Assembly (NCBI RefSeq): GCF_029892565.1
Contig: NZ_JARXVH010000002.1
Location: 722,501 to 786,500 of the forward strand
Direction: 5' to 3'
Source of the DNA: Streptomyces pseudovenezuelae
GTDB taxonomy: Bacteria > Actinomycetota > Actinomycetes > Streptomycetales > Streptomycetaceae
DNA: 64,000 nucleotides
In this document: positions 1 through 8,911 of the stretch, one piece after another
Position numbering within the stretch: the first letter of the stretch is position 1
Layout of the letters: every line of letters begins with the position of its first letter
Made by a program: the position numbers and the translations under genes
Notes under the pieces: generated by a model
Database searches by the model: none
Told to the model about the DNA's origin: nothing
What the model saw: the letters and a program-made list of their open reading frames with translations, nothing else

Positions 1-254
1 ACCTGCCCGTACTGCTCGAAACCGCCGAAGGTCGTGTACGAGGTCCCGTACTGGCCACCGCTGCGGCGCACGACGCGGAAGCTCTGCCACAGCGCGTAGC
101 CGACGGGGACCAGGTAGAAGAGCAGGAACGGGAGGAAGAAGGGGGTCACGAACGCGATGACGGTACCGGCGCGGGGGCCGCCGCCGTTGAGACGACGGCG
201 GCGGTCCCCGGGGGGCGTCACCGCGCGAGTGGCGCGGGTTGCGGTGTCGGTCAT
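1..254 (-). CDS. Carbohydrate ABC transporter permease, N-terminal part (cut by window edge)
   Basis: Only the first 84 codons are inside the window. They encode a basic, Arg- and Gly-rich cytoplasmic stretch followed by a hydrophobic segment (about residues 28-52, containing VTPFFLLPFLLFYLVPVGYA) and then WQSFRVV, the usual start of a MalF-type sugar permease. The ATG lies 8 bp after the stop of the solute-binding lipoprotein gene, so the two are cotranscribed in the binding protein-permease order typical of CUT1 importers. The rest of the gene, probably a second permease, lies outside. The family call rests on context and on the first membrane segment only. Confidence 0.82.
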   Translation of the reverse strand, partial: MTDTATRATRAVTPPGDRRRRLNGGGPRAGTVIAFVTPFFLPFLLFYLVPVGYALWQSFRVVRRSGGQYGTSYTTFGGFEQYGQ

Positions 255-261
255 GCTGAGG

Positions 262-1599
262 TCACTTGCCCGCCGTAGCCGGGATCGCCTGGTCCTTCAT
301 CGACTTCAGCGCGGTGGCCTGGGCCTTCGCGAGCGCGTCGGTCAGAGTGCCGTCACCGGCCGCCGCCTTGGCCATCGCGTCCTGCAGCGCCAGGTTCACC
401 GTCTTCTGCGTGGGACCCCAGGCGAAGCTCGTGTCGATCTTGTTGGACGAGTCGGCGAAGACGTCGAAGATCTTCTCGTTGTTGTAGTACGGCACACCCT
501 GGGACAGCGCGGGAAGCTTCAGGCCGGCGTTGGCCGCCGGGTAGAGACCGCCCAGCTTGTTCTCCAGGGCCAGGGCCTCCGGGTCGCTGTTGAGCCAGGT
601 GTTGAACTTGACCGACTCGTACAGGTGCTTGCTGCCCTTCATGAACGCGACGGTCGAACCGCCCCAGTCACCGGACGCGCCATCGGTGCCCCACGTCGGC
701 ATCGGCACGATCGACCACTTGCCGGCCTGCTTGGGCAGGTTGTCGCGGAACATGCTGTAGCCCCAGGCGGCGCCGACGTAACTGGCGATCTGGTCCTTCT
801 GGTACGCCGCGTACATCTGCGTCGACCCGTTGGCGAGGTCGGTGCGCACGAGCTTGTCGGAGATCAGCTTCTGCCAGTACTCCGCGACCTGCTTGCTCTG
901 GTCCGACTCGACGTTGACCTGCCACTTGTTGTCGGCGTAGCTGTACATCTCGGCCTTGTTCTGCCAGAGCAGACCGTTGAACCACTCGGCGTTGTTCGGG
1001 TCGAAGAACGTCATCGTCAGGCTGGAGTCCGCCTTGTGCAGCTTCGCCGCGGCGGCCTCGTACTCGTCCCAGGTCTTGGGGACCGCGACGTCGTACTTCT
1101 TGAAGATGTCGCTGCGCACGAACAGGGCCATCGGTCCGGTGTCCTGCGGCATGGCGAACACACCGGTGCCGCCGAAGCTGGCCTGCGACCAGGTCCACGG
1201 CACGAACTTCGACTTGGCCGCGGTGGCCTCCTTGCAGGCCGAGGCGTCCACGAAGGCGTTCTGCGTGCGCAGGTTGGGCAACTCGTCGTAGCCGACCTGC
1301 GAGAGGTCAGGGGCCTTGCCGGCCTTGAGGGCGTTGCCGAGGGTGCCGTACTGGTCGTTGGAGATGTTCTTCGTCTCGACCTGGATGTTCGGGTTCTTCT
1401 TGTTCCACAGGTCGACGACCTTGTCCATGCCCGGAACGGTGTTCCAGTACTGGAGGGTGACCTTGCCCTTCGCGGGCTCACAGGGGGCCGCGGACGTCTT
1501 GTCGGACGAGTCGTCGGACGACGAGCAGCCGGCGAGAAGGGCGATGCTTGCGGCCGCGGCGACTACGGCGAGGCGGGTGCGCGTGATTGTGGTGCTCAT
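262..1599 (-). CDS. Extracellular sugar-binding lipoprotein of a CUT1 ABC importer
   Basis: A 445-residue family 1 solute-binding protein. The signal peptide ends in a lipobox, LLAGC, with the lipidated Cys at residue 25, followed by a Ser/Asp linker. The body has the family pattern: VTLQYWNTVPG near the start, a DLSQVGYDEL segment, and NAEWFNGLLWQNK and WNAxx-type aromatic surfaces that commonly line a sugar site. It is anchored outside the membrane and hands its ligand to the downstream permease. It is transcribed away from a LacI regulator, and the gap between them carries a repeated operator-like array, so control by that regulator is likely. The sugar cannot be named from sequence. Confidence 0.93.
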   Translation of the reverse strand: MSTTITRTRLAVVAAAASIALLAGCSSSDDSSDKTSAAPCEPAKGKVTLQYWNTVPGMDKVVDLWNKKNPNIQVETKNISNDQYGTLGNALKAGKAPDLSQVGYDELPNLRTQNAFVDASACKEATAAKSKFVPWTWSQASFGGTGVFAMPQDTGPMALFVRSDIFKKYDVAVPKTWDEYEAAAAKLHKADSSLTMTFFDPNNAEWFNGLLWQNKAEMYSYADNKWQVNVESDQSKQVAEYWQKLISDKLVRTDLANGSTQMYAAYQKDQIASYVGAAWGYSMFRDNLPKQAGKWSIVPMPTWGTDGASGDWGGSTVAFMKGSKHLYESVKFNTWLNSDPEALALENKLGGLYPAANAGLKLPALSQGVPYYNNEKIFDVFADSSNKIDTSFAWGPTQKTVNLALQDAMAKAAAGDGTLTDALAKAQATALKSMKDQAIPATAGK

Positions 1600-1700
1600 A
1601 TCTTCCGTTCCAGAGAACGACTAGCGACGGTGCTAGGCGGGTCGACGTTGACACCTCAGGCGGATGCCTTCTGGTTGGAATCCTGTTGGAATCAGGGACC

Positions 1701-1748
1701 GTGAGCGGTAACGTGAGCGCTCACGGGAGCGGTAACGGGAGCGGTAAC
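1701..1748. promoter_or_regulatory. 12-bp-period operator array for the LacI-type regulator
   Basis: Four adjacent 12-mers are visible: GTGAGCGGTAAC, GTGAGCGCTCAC, GGGAGCGGTAAC and GGGAGCGGTAAC. The second is a perfect palindrome, and CGTGAGCGCTCACG (1712-1725) is palindromic over 14 bp with a central CG step, as LacI-family operators usually have. The others keep the left half-site GAGCG. The array sits about 100 bp upstream of the sugar-binding gene and 170 bp upstream of the lacI-type gene. The remainder of the 1600-1913 gap shows no gene. That the neighbouring regulator binds here is inference. Confidence 0.6.
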
Positions 1749-1916
1749 GATGCAGTTGTTCTGAAGTGATTGGGAGTGTGCGCTTCGGTGCCACCGAGTG
1801 TCAAGACTCTCGAGTGACATGGGCGTCCGTACACACGGTCGCACCACAACTTCGGCCCGGGGCATACTCGGTGCCCTTGCCGAGGCGCGCGCATCGGCAA
1901 TAAGTGGAGGTGAGTG

Positions 1917-2918
1917 ATGGCGTCGTCGGGGAGCGGACCCCGCAGGGTCACGATCGACGATGTGGCCCGGAGCGCCGGAGTCTCCCGGCAGACCGTGTCA
2001 CGGGCGCTCAACGACAAGGACGAGATCGGCGTCTCCACCAAACAGCGCGTCCTGGATGCCGCCCTCGCGCTGGGATACCGACCGAGCCGCTTCGCCCGGG
2101 GCCTCGTCCGCCAGGACACGATCAGCGTCGGACTGGTGATCCCCGACCTGCTCAACCCGTTCTTCACCGAGGTCGCCGCCGCCGCGCTGGACGCGGCGCG
2201 GGCGCGCGAGTGGCACGTCGTCGTCTACGACACCGGCGACCGCGTCGAGGAGGAGCGCGGCACCCTCGAAGTGATCGCCTCGCAGGTGGATGCCGTGGTC
2301 GGCTACCTGAGCCTGCCGGAGGACGAGATCGACAAGCTGACCCGCGGGCTCCCCGTCGTGCTCATCGACCGGGAACACCGCACCGAACGGTTCAGCTCGA
2401 TCCGGATCGAAGGCGAGGAAGGCGTCCACGCCGCGATCAGGCATCTCGTCGAGGCCGGCCACCGACGCATCGGCATGCTCGATCACGCGGAGCGGTCCAA
2501 GCCGAGCATCCGCCACCACTGGTTCGACGCCGCCATGTCTGCCTGCGGACTGGACGCCGGAGCGGTGAGCCGCGCGGACCAGAGCGTCGAGGGCGGGGAA
2601 GCCGCCCTGAGGGAACTCCTCGCCGCCCATCCCGACGTGACCGCCGTGTTCACCTTCAACGACATCATCGCCATCGGCGCCCTGCGCGCCGCTCGCCGCC
2701 TAGGCCGGGAAGTCCCCCGGGACCTCGCCGTGATCGGTTTCGACGGCCTCCGCCTCGGCTCACTCGTCGAACCGCCGCTCACGACCGTCGCCCTGGACAC
2801 GCGGGGGCTCGGCGCGCTGGCCGTCGAACAGGCGGCGCGGCTGCTGACCCGGAGTGAGCCGCTGAGCAGTGACGAGCTGGCGGTGGGGGCGGAGTTGCGG
2901 CTGCGCGAGTCGGCGTAG
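1917..2918 (+). CDS. LacI-family transcriptional regulator
   Basis: A 333-residue protein. The N-terminal helix-turn-helix reads VTIDDVARSAGVSRQTVSRA, followed by the hinge helix region ALALGYRPSRFARGLV. Then comes a periplasmic-binding-protein-like sensor domain with the usual ISVGLVIPDLLNPFF start and VTAVFTFNDIIAIGAL and VIGFDG motifs. A GGAGG ribosome site at 1906-1910 is spaced better for the ATG at 1917 than for the in-frame GTG at 1914. It is divergent from the sugar importer operon and is its likely local repressor. Confidence 0.93.
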   Translation: MASSGSGPRRVTIDDVARSAGVSRQTVSRALNDKDEIGVSTKQRVLDAALALGYRPSRFARGLVRQDTISVGLVIPDLLNPFFTEVAAAALDAARAREWHVVVYDTGDRVEEERGTLEVIASQVDAVVGYLSLPEDEIDKLTRGLPVVLIDREHRTERFSSIRIEGEEGVHAAIRHLVEAGHRRIGMLDHAERSKPSIRHHWFDAAMSACGLDAGAVSRADQSVEGGEAALRELLAAHPDVTAVFTFNDIIAIGALRAARRLGREVPRDLAVIGFDGLRLGSLVEPPLTTVALDTRGLGALAVEQAARLLTRSEPLSSDELAVGAELRLRESA

Positions 2919-3049
2919 CCGGCGGGGGAGACCGCCGGCCGCCACGATCGACCGTTCGTCGAGGATGCGGGCATACGGTTCGACCCCGCGCCACACGTGG
3001 ACGCCGTTCCAGTGGGAGAGGCTCTCGTTCGGGATGATCTGCGCCGTTC

Positions 3050-5047
3050 TCAAGCCTCGGTGTTTCTGCGACTGCGGCGGTCGGCTCCCAGACGGGCGTA
3101 GTAGTCGATGAGGCCGGGGTCGTCGATCGCGGCGGGATTGACGACGTCCTCGGCGGGGGCGCCCTGGAGGAGGCGCTTGACGGGTACTTCGAGCTTCTTG
3201 CCGGTCCGGGTGTGCGGGACGGCGGGGACTTCGAGGATCTCGTCGGGAACGTGACGGGGCGAGGCACCGGCCCGGATCGCTTCCTTGATCTTCGCGCGGA
3301 GGGCGTCGTCCAGGGACACCCCGGCCGCGGGGACGACGAACAGGGGCATCCAGTAGCCGCCGTCGGGTTCCTCGGCGCCGATGACCAGGGCCTCGGTGAT
3401 CTCGGGGAGTCGCTCGACGACGTCGTGGGTGTCGGCGCTGCCGAGGCGGACGCCGTTGCGGTTGAGGGTGGAGTCGGAGCGGCCGTGCACGATCACGGAG
3501 CCGTGACCCGTGACGGTGATCCAGTCACCGTGCCGCCACACGCCGGGATACGCCGAGAAGTACGCGTCGTGATAGCGCTCGCCGTCGGGGTCGTTCCAGA
3601 AGGACAGTGGCATCGACGGCATGGGGCGGGTGACGACCAACTCGCCGACCTGGTCGACGACCGGGCTGCCCTCGGAGTCGTACGCGGCCAGTGCCACACC
3701 CAGATGCGGGGCCGAGAGCTCCCCCGCCCAGACGGGGGTCGTGGGTGCGCTGCCGGCGAAGCCGGAGACGATGTCGGTGCCGCCGCTGATGGAGGCGAGC
3801 AGGGCGTGAGTGCCGACGTGGTCGCGGACCCAGGGGTAGGCGGAGGCGGGCAGGGCGGAACCGGTACAGCCGACCACGCGGATCGCCGACAGGTCGTGCA
3901 CGGACGGGTCGATGCCGAACTTGGCCATCCCCAGCAGGTATTGAGGACTCGTGCCGAAGACGGTGACGCGGTGCCGGGCCGCCAGTGCCCAGAGGGTGTC
4001 GGGGCGGGTGAGCGGGGCGGGGCTGCCGTCGTAGGTGCAGGTCGTGGCGCCGGTCAGGAGGGTGGAGGCGACGAGGTTCCACATCATCCAGTGGGTGGTG
4101 GTGTACCACAGGAGGCGGTCGCCGGGGTCGAGGTCGGAGTGCAGGCCGAGGGTCTTGAGGTGTTCGAGCAGGACTCCGCCGTGGCCGTGGACGATGCCCT
4201 TGGGCAGGCCGGTGGTGCCGGAGGAGAAGACCACCCACAGGGGGTGGTCGAACGGCACCGGCGTGCAGGCGAGTTGCTCCGTGCGAGTGGCGGCGTCCTC
4301 CCACGGGACGACCAGCGACGGGTAGTCGCGCACGGGCCACGGCAGGCCCACGTGGTCGACCAGCAGGGTGGCCTTCAACGTCGGCAGTGCGGTGGCGAGT
4401 TCGAGGACGGCGTCGCGGCGGTCATGGGCGGTTCCGTTGAAGAGGTAGCCGTCCGCGGCGATCAGGACGGTGGGTTCGAGCTGCGCGAAGCGGTCGGCGG
4501 CGGCCTGGGGTGCGTAGTCCTGCCCGCACACCGACCACACGGCCCCGAGCGAGGCGGCGGCGAGGAACGCGACGATCGCGTGCGGGGTGTTGGGCAGATA
4601 GCCGACGACCCGGTCGCCCTCTCCGACGCCCAGGTCGCGCAGGGTGGCGGCGACGGAGGCGACCTGGCCGCGCAGGTGCTTCCCGGTCACCTCGTAGCCG
4701 ACGCCGGTCTCGTCGAGGGCGAGGATCGCCGTGTCGGCGTCCGTGAGGTTGCGCAGGGTGTGGTGGGCGTAGTTGAGGGTGGCGCCGGTGAACCAGCGGG
4801 CGCCCGGCATCCGTTCCTCCGCCAGCACCTGCTCGTACGGCGTGTCCGCGTCGATGTCGAAGTACTCCCACACCGCACTCCAGAAGCCTTCCAGGTCGGT
4901 GACCGACCAGTGGTGCAGGGCGGCGTAGTCGGCACCGGCCGCCACACCCCGGTGCCGGGCGGCCCAGCGGGCGAAGTCCACGATGCGGCTGCCCGCGGCG
5001 GCCTCCGGGGTGGGAGTGAAGAAGGGGTCCGGGTACGGCGTGTTCAT
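3050..5047 (-). CDS. Acetoacetyl-CoA synthetase (acetoacetate--CoA ligase)
   Basis: A 665-residue ANL-superfamily adenylating enzyme. The ATP/AMP-binding P-loop SSGTTGLPKGIVHG is at residues 275-288, and the C-terminal GKK motif with the catalytic Lys is near residue 627. The N-terminal WSAVWEYFDID block and the overall length match acetoacetate--CoA ligases, which convert acetoacetate, ATP and CoA to acetoacetyl-CoA, rather than acetyl-CoA synthetases. Its ATG overlaps the stop of the upstream flavin hydroxylase by 4 bp (ATGA), so the two are translationally coupled. As last gene of an aromatic-degradation operon it probably activates an acetoacetate-type ring-fission product. Confidence 0.88.
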   Translation of the reverse strand: MNTPYPDPFFTPTPEAAAGSRIVDFARWAARHRGVAAGADYAALHHWSVTDLEGFWSAVWEYFDIDADTPYEQVLAEERMPGARWFTGATLNYAHHTLRNLTDADTAILALDETGVGYEVTGKHLRGQVASVAATLRDLGVGEGDRVVGYLPNTPHAIVAFLAAASLGAVWSVCGQDYAPQAAADRFAQLEPTVLIAADGYLFNGTAHDRRDAVLELATALPTLKATLLVDHVGLPWPVRDYPSLVVPWEDAATRTEQLACTPVPFDHPLWVVFSSGTTGLPKGIVHGHGGVLLEHLKTLGLHSDLDPGDRLLWYTTTHWMMWNLVASTLLTGATTCTYDGSPAPLTRPDTLWALAARHRVTVFGTSPQYLLGMAKFGIDPSVHDLSAIRVVGCTGSALPASAYPWVRDHVGTHALLASISGGTDIVSGFAGSAPTTPVWAGELSAPHLGVALAAYDSEGSPVVDQVGELVVTRPMPSMPLSFWNDPDGERYHDAYFSAYPGVWRHGDWITVTGHGSVIVHGRSDSTLNRNGVRLGSADTHDVVERLPEITEALVIGAEEPDGGYWMPLFVVPAAGVSLDDALRAKIKEAIRAGASPRHVPDEILEVPAVPHTRTGKKLEVPVKRLLQGAPAEDVVNPAAIDDPGLIDYYARLGADRRSRRNTEA

Positions 5048-6675
5048 CGAGTGGTGCTCCTCAAGAGGCGTGTCTCGGTGGACCGTTGGGAAGGCGGGGT
5101 GCTTCGGGTGGTGTGCAGCAGGGACGCCCAGCCCGCGGTGTCCGTGAAGGTGTCGCCGCCGGCCGGGACGACGTCCATCACGACGCGGTCCGGCCGCAAC
5201 AGCACGGCGCTCGCCCGTCCCTCACGCAGCCAGGCGGCGAGACGGTTGTCGTCGCCGAGGCCGGCCACGGGAACGGTCCGGGCGCCGAGACCGTCTGTGA
5301 CCGCCAGCAGCGAGGGCGGGAGCGGCAGGGCGGTCAGCACGGCGAAGGAGTCACCGAGGAGTTCGTCGAGGCGGGCGTGCCGTCCGTCGATGTTCACGAG
5401 CGGCTGCGGGCAGAAGCCGCCCACGAGACCGTGCCGGCCGAGGCGGACGCGGCGTCGTACGAGTGGCCCGGCGGTCAGTGCCGGGCTGAAGTCGCGGGCG
5501 GCGGCCGAGGTCAGGCCGGGGATGCGCACAGCCGCGCCCAGGACGCCGCGGCGGAGGGCGGCGGCACGGTCCTGGCCTCCGGTCATGGCCCAGCCCATCG
5601 CGACCGCGAGCCGGATCAGGTGGCGGGCGTGCGGTTTGCGTTCACTCTCGTAGGTGTCCAACAGCCGTTCATCGGCGCCCTGTTGCAGGACCCGGGCCAG
5701 CTTCCAGGTCAGGTTGTAGGCGTCGCGCAGGCCTGCGCACAGTCCCTGTCCGACGAACGGCGGGGTGAGGTGGGCCGCGTCACCGAGGAGGAAGACGCGC
5801 CCGTGGCGCCAGCGGTCGGCGATACGGGCCCGGAAGGTGTACTGGGCCTGCCGCACCACCTCGAAGTCGGCGCCGTCCGCGAGGTCCACCCATGGGGCGA
5901 GCAGCTCCCGCAGCCGCTCGTGATCCGGTTCCGAGCCGTCGCGCAGCCGGAACTCCCAGCGGTAACGGTCCTCGCCGATGCGCATGAACGTCGCCGGCTG
6001 CTGCGGGTCACAGATCTGTTCGACGCCTTCCCAGCAGCGGACCGGGAGGCTGGTGCGTACGTCGACGACCGTCCAGCGTTCCTCGAAGTGGAGGTTCTCC
6101 CAGGTGGAGCCGATGGCGTCGCGGGTGATGCTGTTGGCGCCGTCGCAGCCCAGGACGGTGTCCGCCCGTAGCAGGTGTTCGCCCTCGTCGTCGCGGTAAC
6201 TCACGCGGACCGGACCGTCGCCGTCCTGGGCGATGCCGAGGACTTCCACCCCGTCGCGCAGTTCGGCCTCGGGGGTGTCGGTCAGGGCGTCGCGCAGTAC
6301 GCGCTCCAGTGCGGGCTGGTCGAACATGCTGGTCTGCGGGAAGCCGTGCTCTCCCTGGGCGGCGCGCGGGAACTCGGCCATCACCCGGTGCCGGGCGTCC
6401 AGCAGCCGCAGTCCCCGTGCGGGGCGGGCGATCGCGGTGAACTCCTCCTGGACCCCGGCTGCTTGGAGGATCCTGATCACCTCGTCGTCGATGGCGACGG
6501 CGCGTGGCAGGGGATAGACCTCCCGGTGGCGTTCGAGGACGACGGTACGGATGCCGCGTCGGGCGAGCAGGAGGGCGGCGGTCACGCCCACGGGCCCCGC
6601 CCCGACGATCACCACGGGCAGGTGTCCGGGCCCGGGTGCGCTGTCCGGTGGCTCGGCGGCTTGGTCGACAGTCAT
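5044..6675 (-). CDS. FAD-dependent aromatic hydroxylase, MhpA type
   Basis: A 543-residue class A flavoprotein monooxygenase. The Rossmann motif VIVGAGPVGVTAALLLARRG starts at residue 22. A DG-type motif, VLGCDGANS, and the second FAD motif LLGDAAHLTPPFVGQGLCAG lie in the middle, followed by LRDAYNLTWKLA. The pattern is close to 3-(3-hydroxyphenyl)propionate hydroxylase MhpA (about 554 residues), which hydroxylates a phenolic ring ortho to OH using NAD(P)H and O2. The C-terminal thioredoxin-fold region is present but diverged. It sits between a FAH-family hydrolase and an acetoacetyl-CoA synthetase, so it probably makes the catechol that the upstream dioxygenase cleaves. The substrate is unknown. 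Confidence 0.87.
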   Translation of the reverse strand: MTVDQAAEPPDSAPGPGHLPVVIVGAGPVGVTAALLLARRGIRTVVLERHREVYPLPRAVAIDDEVIRILQAAGVQEEFTAIARPARGLRLLDARHRVMAEFPRAAQGEHGFPQTSMFDQPALERVLRDALTDTPEAELRDGVEVLGIAQDGDGPVRVSYRDDEGEHLLRADTVLGCDGANSITRDAIGSTWENLHFEERWTVVDVRTSLPVRCWEGVEQICDPQQPATFMRIGEDRYRWEFRLRDGSEPDHERLRELLAPWVDLADGADFEVVRQAQYTFRARIADRWRHGRVFLLGDAAHLTPPFVGQGLCAGLRDAYNLTWKLARVLQQGADERLLDTYESERKPHARHLIRLAVAMGWAMTGGQDRAAALRRGVLGAAVRIPGLTSAAARDFSPALTAGPLVRRRVRLGRHGLVGGFCPQPLVNIDGRHARLDELLGDSFAVLTALPLPPSLLAVTDGLGARTVPVAGLGDDNRLAAWLREGRASAVLLRPDRVVMDVVPAGGDTFTDTAGWASLLHTTRSTPPSQRSTETRLLRSTTR

Positions 6676-6708
6676 GTGCGGCTCACTTCGTGTCTGGGTG
6701 GGCGTCGG

Positions 6709-7647
6709 TCAGTTCGCGTCGGTCACCTCGGTGCGCTGTTCTCCGAGGTCGATGCGTCCGTCCGGGGTGGCGATGGTCGCGGTGATCAGGTCTCCGTGAT
6801 GCAGGTAGTGCGGGTTGCGGGCCTGGGTCTTGAAGAACGCCTTCCACTTCACGGCGGGCGGCAGCAGTGCGCCGATCTTCTCGACCGCCTTGGGCGGGGC
6901 CTTGAGGGCCGTGCCACCGGGGGTGCCGGTCAGCAGCAGGTCGCCGGGGTCGAGGGTCTGGAACCGGGCCAGCAGTGTGAGGGCCTGTGCCGGTCGCACG
7001 ATCATGTCGCTGAGGGTGCGGTCCTGGCGGAGGTCGCCGTTCACGCTCAACTTCAGCCGCAGATCCAGGAGATGGGCGAAGTCCTCCGACTCCAGCAGGG
7101 AGAGGTAGGGCCCGGCGGGCGTGAACGTGGGGTACGACTTGCTCTCGTAGAACTGCGTCTTGGTCAGCTGCACGTCACGGGCGCTGACGTCGTTGGTGAC
7201 GACGAGCCCAGCGACGTACGACGGCAGGTCCCGCTCCTCGACGACGGTGCCGATGGGCAGCGGTGCGCCCATGACCAGGCCGAGTTCGACCTCGTAGTCG
7301 AGGAACTTCACGTGGGAGGGCCGGACGACGGCGTCGTGCGGGCCGCTGACCGAGCTGGACGCCTTGCGGAAGAAGGCGGGCGGGATGTCGCCGGTGAAGC
7401 CCGAATCGCGGGCGTGGCTGCGGTAGTTGACCATCTGGGCGACCACGCGGCAGGGAGTGGTGATGGGGGAGAGGGCCACCATGTCGGCCACCGGGGTGCC
7501 CGCCTCGTCGCTGTCGGCGGCTTCCCGGACGGCGGCGCGGTCGGCCAGCAGCTCGGCGGTGGTGAGGGCCTTGGTGTCGATGCGGACGGCGCGCGCGTCG
7601 CGCACCACCCACCAGCCGTCGGCGGTACGCAGGACGTTGGTGCTCAT
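6709..7647 (-). CDS. Fumarylacetoacetate hydrolase-family protein
   Basis: A 312-residue protein with the FAH C-terminal fold. LDYEVELGLVMG gives the metal-ligand Glu residues, VTNDVSARDVQ is a family signature, and LLTGTPGGT is the conserved glycine-rich end. FAH-family enzymes hydrolyse C-C bonds of acylpyruvates or fumarylacetoacetate, or act as decarboxylases/isomerases on ring-fission products, using Mg or Ca. It lies between the ring-cleavage dioxygenase gene (28 bp upstream) and the hydroxylase gene (33 bp downstream) on the same strand, so it is the likely hydrolytic step. It could equally be a tautomerase/decarboxylase of the HpcE type. Confidence 0.87.
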   Translation of the reverse strand: MSTNVLRTADGWWVVRDARAVRIDTKALTTAELLADRAAVREAADSDEAGTPVADMVALSPITTPCRVVAQMVNYRSHARDSGFTGDIPPAFFRKASSSVSGPHDAVVRPSHVKFLDYEVELGLVMGAPLPIGTVVEERDLPSYVAGLVVTNDVSARDVQLTKTQFYESKSYPTFTPAGPYLSLLESEDFAHLLDLRLKLSVNGDLRQDRTLSDMIVRPAQALTLLARFQTLDPGDLLLTGTPGGTALKAPPKAVEKIGALLPPAVKWKAFFKTQARNPHYLHHGDLITATIATPDGRIDLGEQRTEVTDAN

Positions 7648-7675
7648 GTCGGTGCCTTTGTCGAGGAGTCGGGGG

Positions 7676-8830
7676 TCAGGAGTTGGCGGCCTTGAGGAGG
7701 CCCAGGAGGCGTGCCGGGTCCATCTCGTTGTCGCCGCGCAGGGCCTGGATCACGTCGCGGACCCGCGCGGGGGAGGGGCTCGCGCCGAGGAAGTCGCGGG
7801 TGGCCGGCGGGCCCCACTGGGCGAGCCCGCTGGTGGACATGGACGCCCAGCCGGGTTCCAGGTCGCGGGAGAAGAGGTCGCCGTCGGCGAAGTGCTCCAG
7901 CAAGAGGCGGTCGGGATCGCGCCAGTAGTCGAAGAGCTGGCTGCCCAGGATGTGCCGGCCGATGCCCCAACTGCGCTTGTAGCCGCGTTCGTTGAGGTAC
8001 TCGCCGCCGGCGGCGATCGAGTCCAGGTCGGTCACCTGGTAGGCGGAGTGGACATAGCCGTTGCCGGGGCCGAGGTGCATCGCGAGGGTGTGGTGGTCGA
8101 CGGCCAGGCCGCCTCGGTCGCAGCGGAGGAACGCCATCGTCGGACCGCGGTCGCGCTGCCCGTCGAGGAACAGGAAGTCGGACACGATCATGCCGAGTGT
8201 GTCCAGGTACCAGTCCAGGGCGCGGCCGAACACCCGTGTCTCCAGCACCACATGGCCCAGGCGCTGGATACGGGACGGCTCCCGGGGCGGGCGCTGCGCG
8301 GTGTTCCTGCGGCGGTGGTCCGTGCCGAAGTTGAGCGGCAGCGGCTGCTGCTCGGGCAGTGCCGGCAGCTCCTCGCGGCAGTGCACCACGCGCACGGGGA
8401 AGCCCGAGGGGTCCAGGAGGTTCACGGCCCTGCCGCCGCCCGGGACGTCGGCGTCGCGTACGTCCGTCCCCGTGGCGCGGGCCAGCCGGTCCAGGTCGGG
8501 CCGCTCGGCCGCGCGGAACGCCGGGCCGATGAAGCTGCTGGTGCGCCCCTTGCGGATCACGATGCACGGTGAGCCGGCGAAGGTGCCGCGCAGCCACAGC
8601 TCGCCAGCCGTGCGGGCGGCGATCCCGAAGCCGAAATCGCGGGCGAAGACCTCGGCCCGGTCCAGGTCGGGCTTCTGGAACTCCAGCCAGGCGAGGTCGG
8701 CCACCTTGATCACGGGGCTCCGGGATCGCCCGGGGTGCTCGCCGCGCAGCGCCCCCTGTTCGCTGTGGAGGTCCTGGTGGGCCGTCCTGAGATCGCTGGT
8801 GCCGACCGCGTTGACGCGGGTTTCGGACAT
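7676..8830 (-). CDS. VOC-superfamily extradiol ring-cleavage dioxygenase-like protein
   Basis: A 384-residue protein of two vicinal-oxygen-chelate halves. The C-terminal half has the extradiol iron-ligand pattern: His193 in LGHVVLET, His261 in NGYVHSAYQV and Glu312 in LLLEHFADGD. These fit the two His and one Glu of BphC-type catechol 2,3-dioxygenases, which open catechol rings meta to the OH groups. The ATG at 8830 has a strong GGAGG site 5 bp upstream; an extended reading frame further out has no such site. It is the first gene of the operon and is divergent from a TetR regulator. About 80 residues longer than typical BphC, mainly from an N-terminal extension and a linker at 165-190. Confidence 0.83.
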   Translation of the reverse strand: MSETRVNAVGTSDLRTAHQDLHSEQGALRGEHPGRSRSPVIKVADLAWLEFQKPDLDRAEVFARDFGFGIAARTAGELWLRGTFAGSPCIVIRKGRTSSFIGPAFRAAERPDLDRLARATGTDVRDADVPGGGRAVNLLDPSGFPVRVVHCREELPALPEQQPLPLNFGTDHRRRNTAQRPPREPSRIQRLGHVVLETRVFGRALDWYLDTLGMIVSDFLFLDGQRDRGPTMAFLRCDRGGLAVDHHTLAMHLGPGNGYVHSAYQVTDLDSIAAGGEYLNERGYKRSWGIGRHILGSQLFDYWRDPDRLLLEHFADGDLFSRDLEPGWASMSTSGLAQWGPPATRDFLGASPSPARVRDVIQALRGDNEMDPARLLGLLKAANS

Positions 8831-8911
8831 GGTGTCCTCCAAGCAACATCGCTGTAATGAGGAAATCATCAACTTTGACACTTGGTTCGTCAATAGCCGG
8901 ACGGGGCAAGG

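Noticed and set aside
157..1704. Long plus-strand frame opposite the sugar-binding protein
   Set aside because: Composition is Arg/Val/Leu-rich shadow sequence; the minus-strand gene has a lipobox and clear family motifs.
3212..5653. An 813-codon open frame on the plus strand across the acetoacetyl-CoA synthetase and hydroxylase genes
   Set aside because: It is the antisense shadow of two well supported genes, with low-complexity Gly/Val/Arg-rich translation and no domain.
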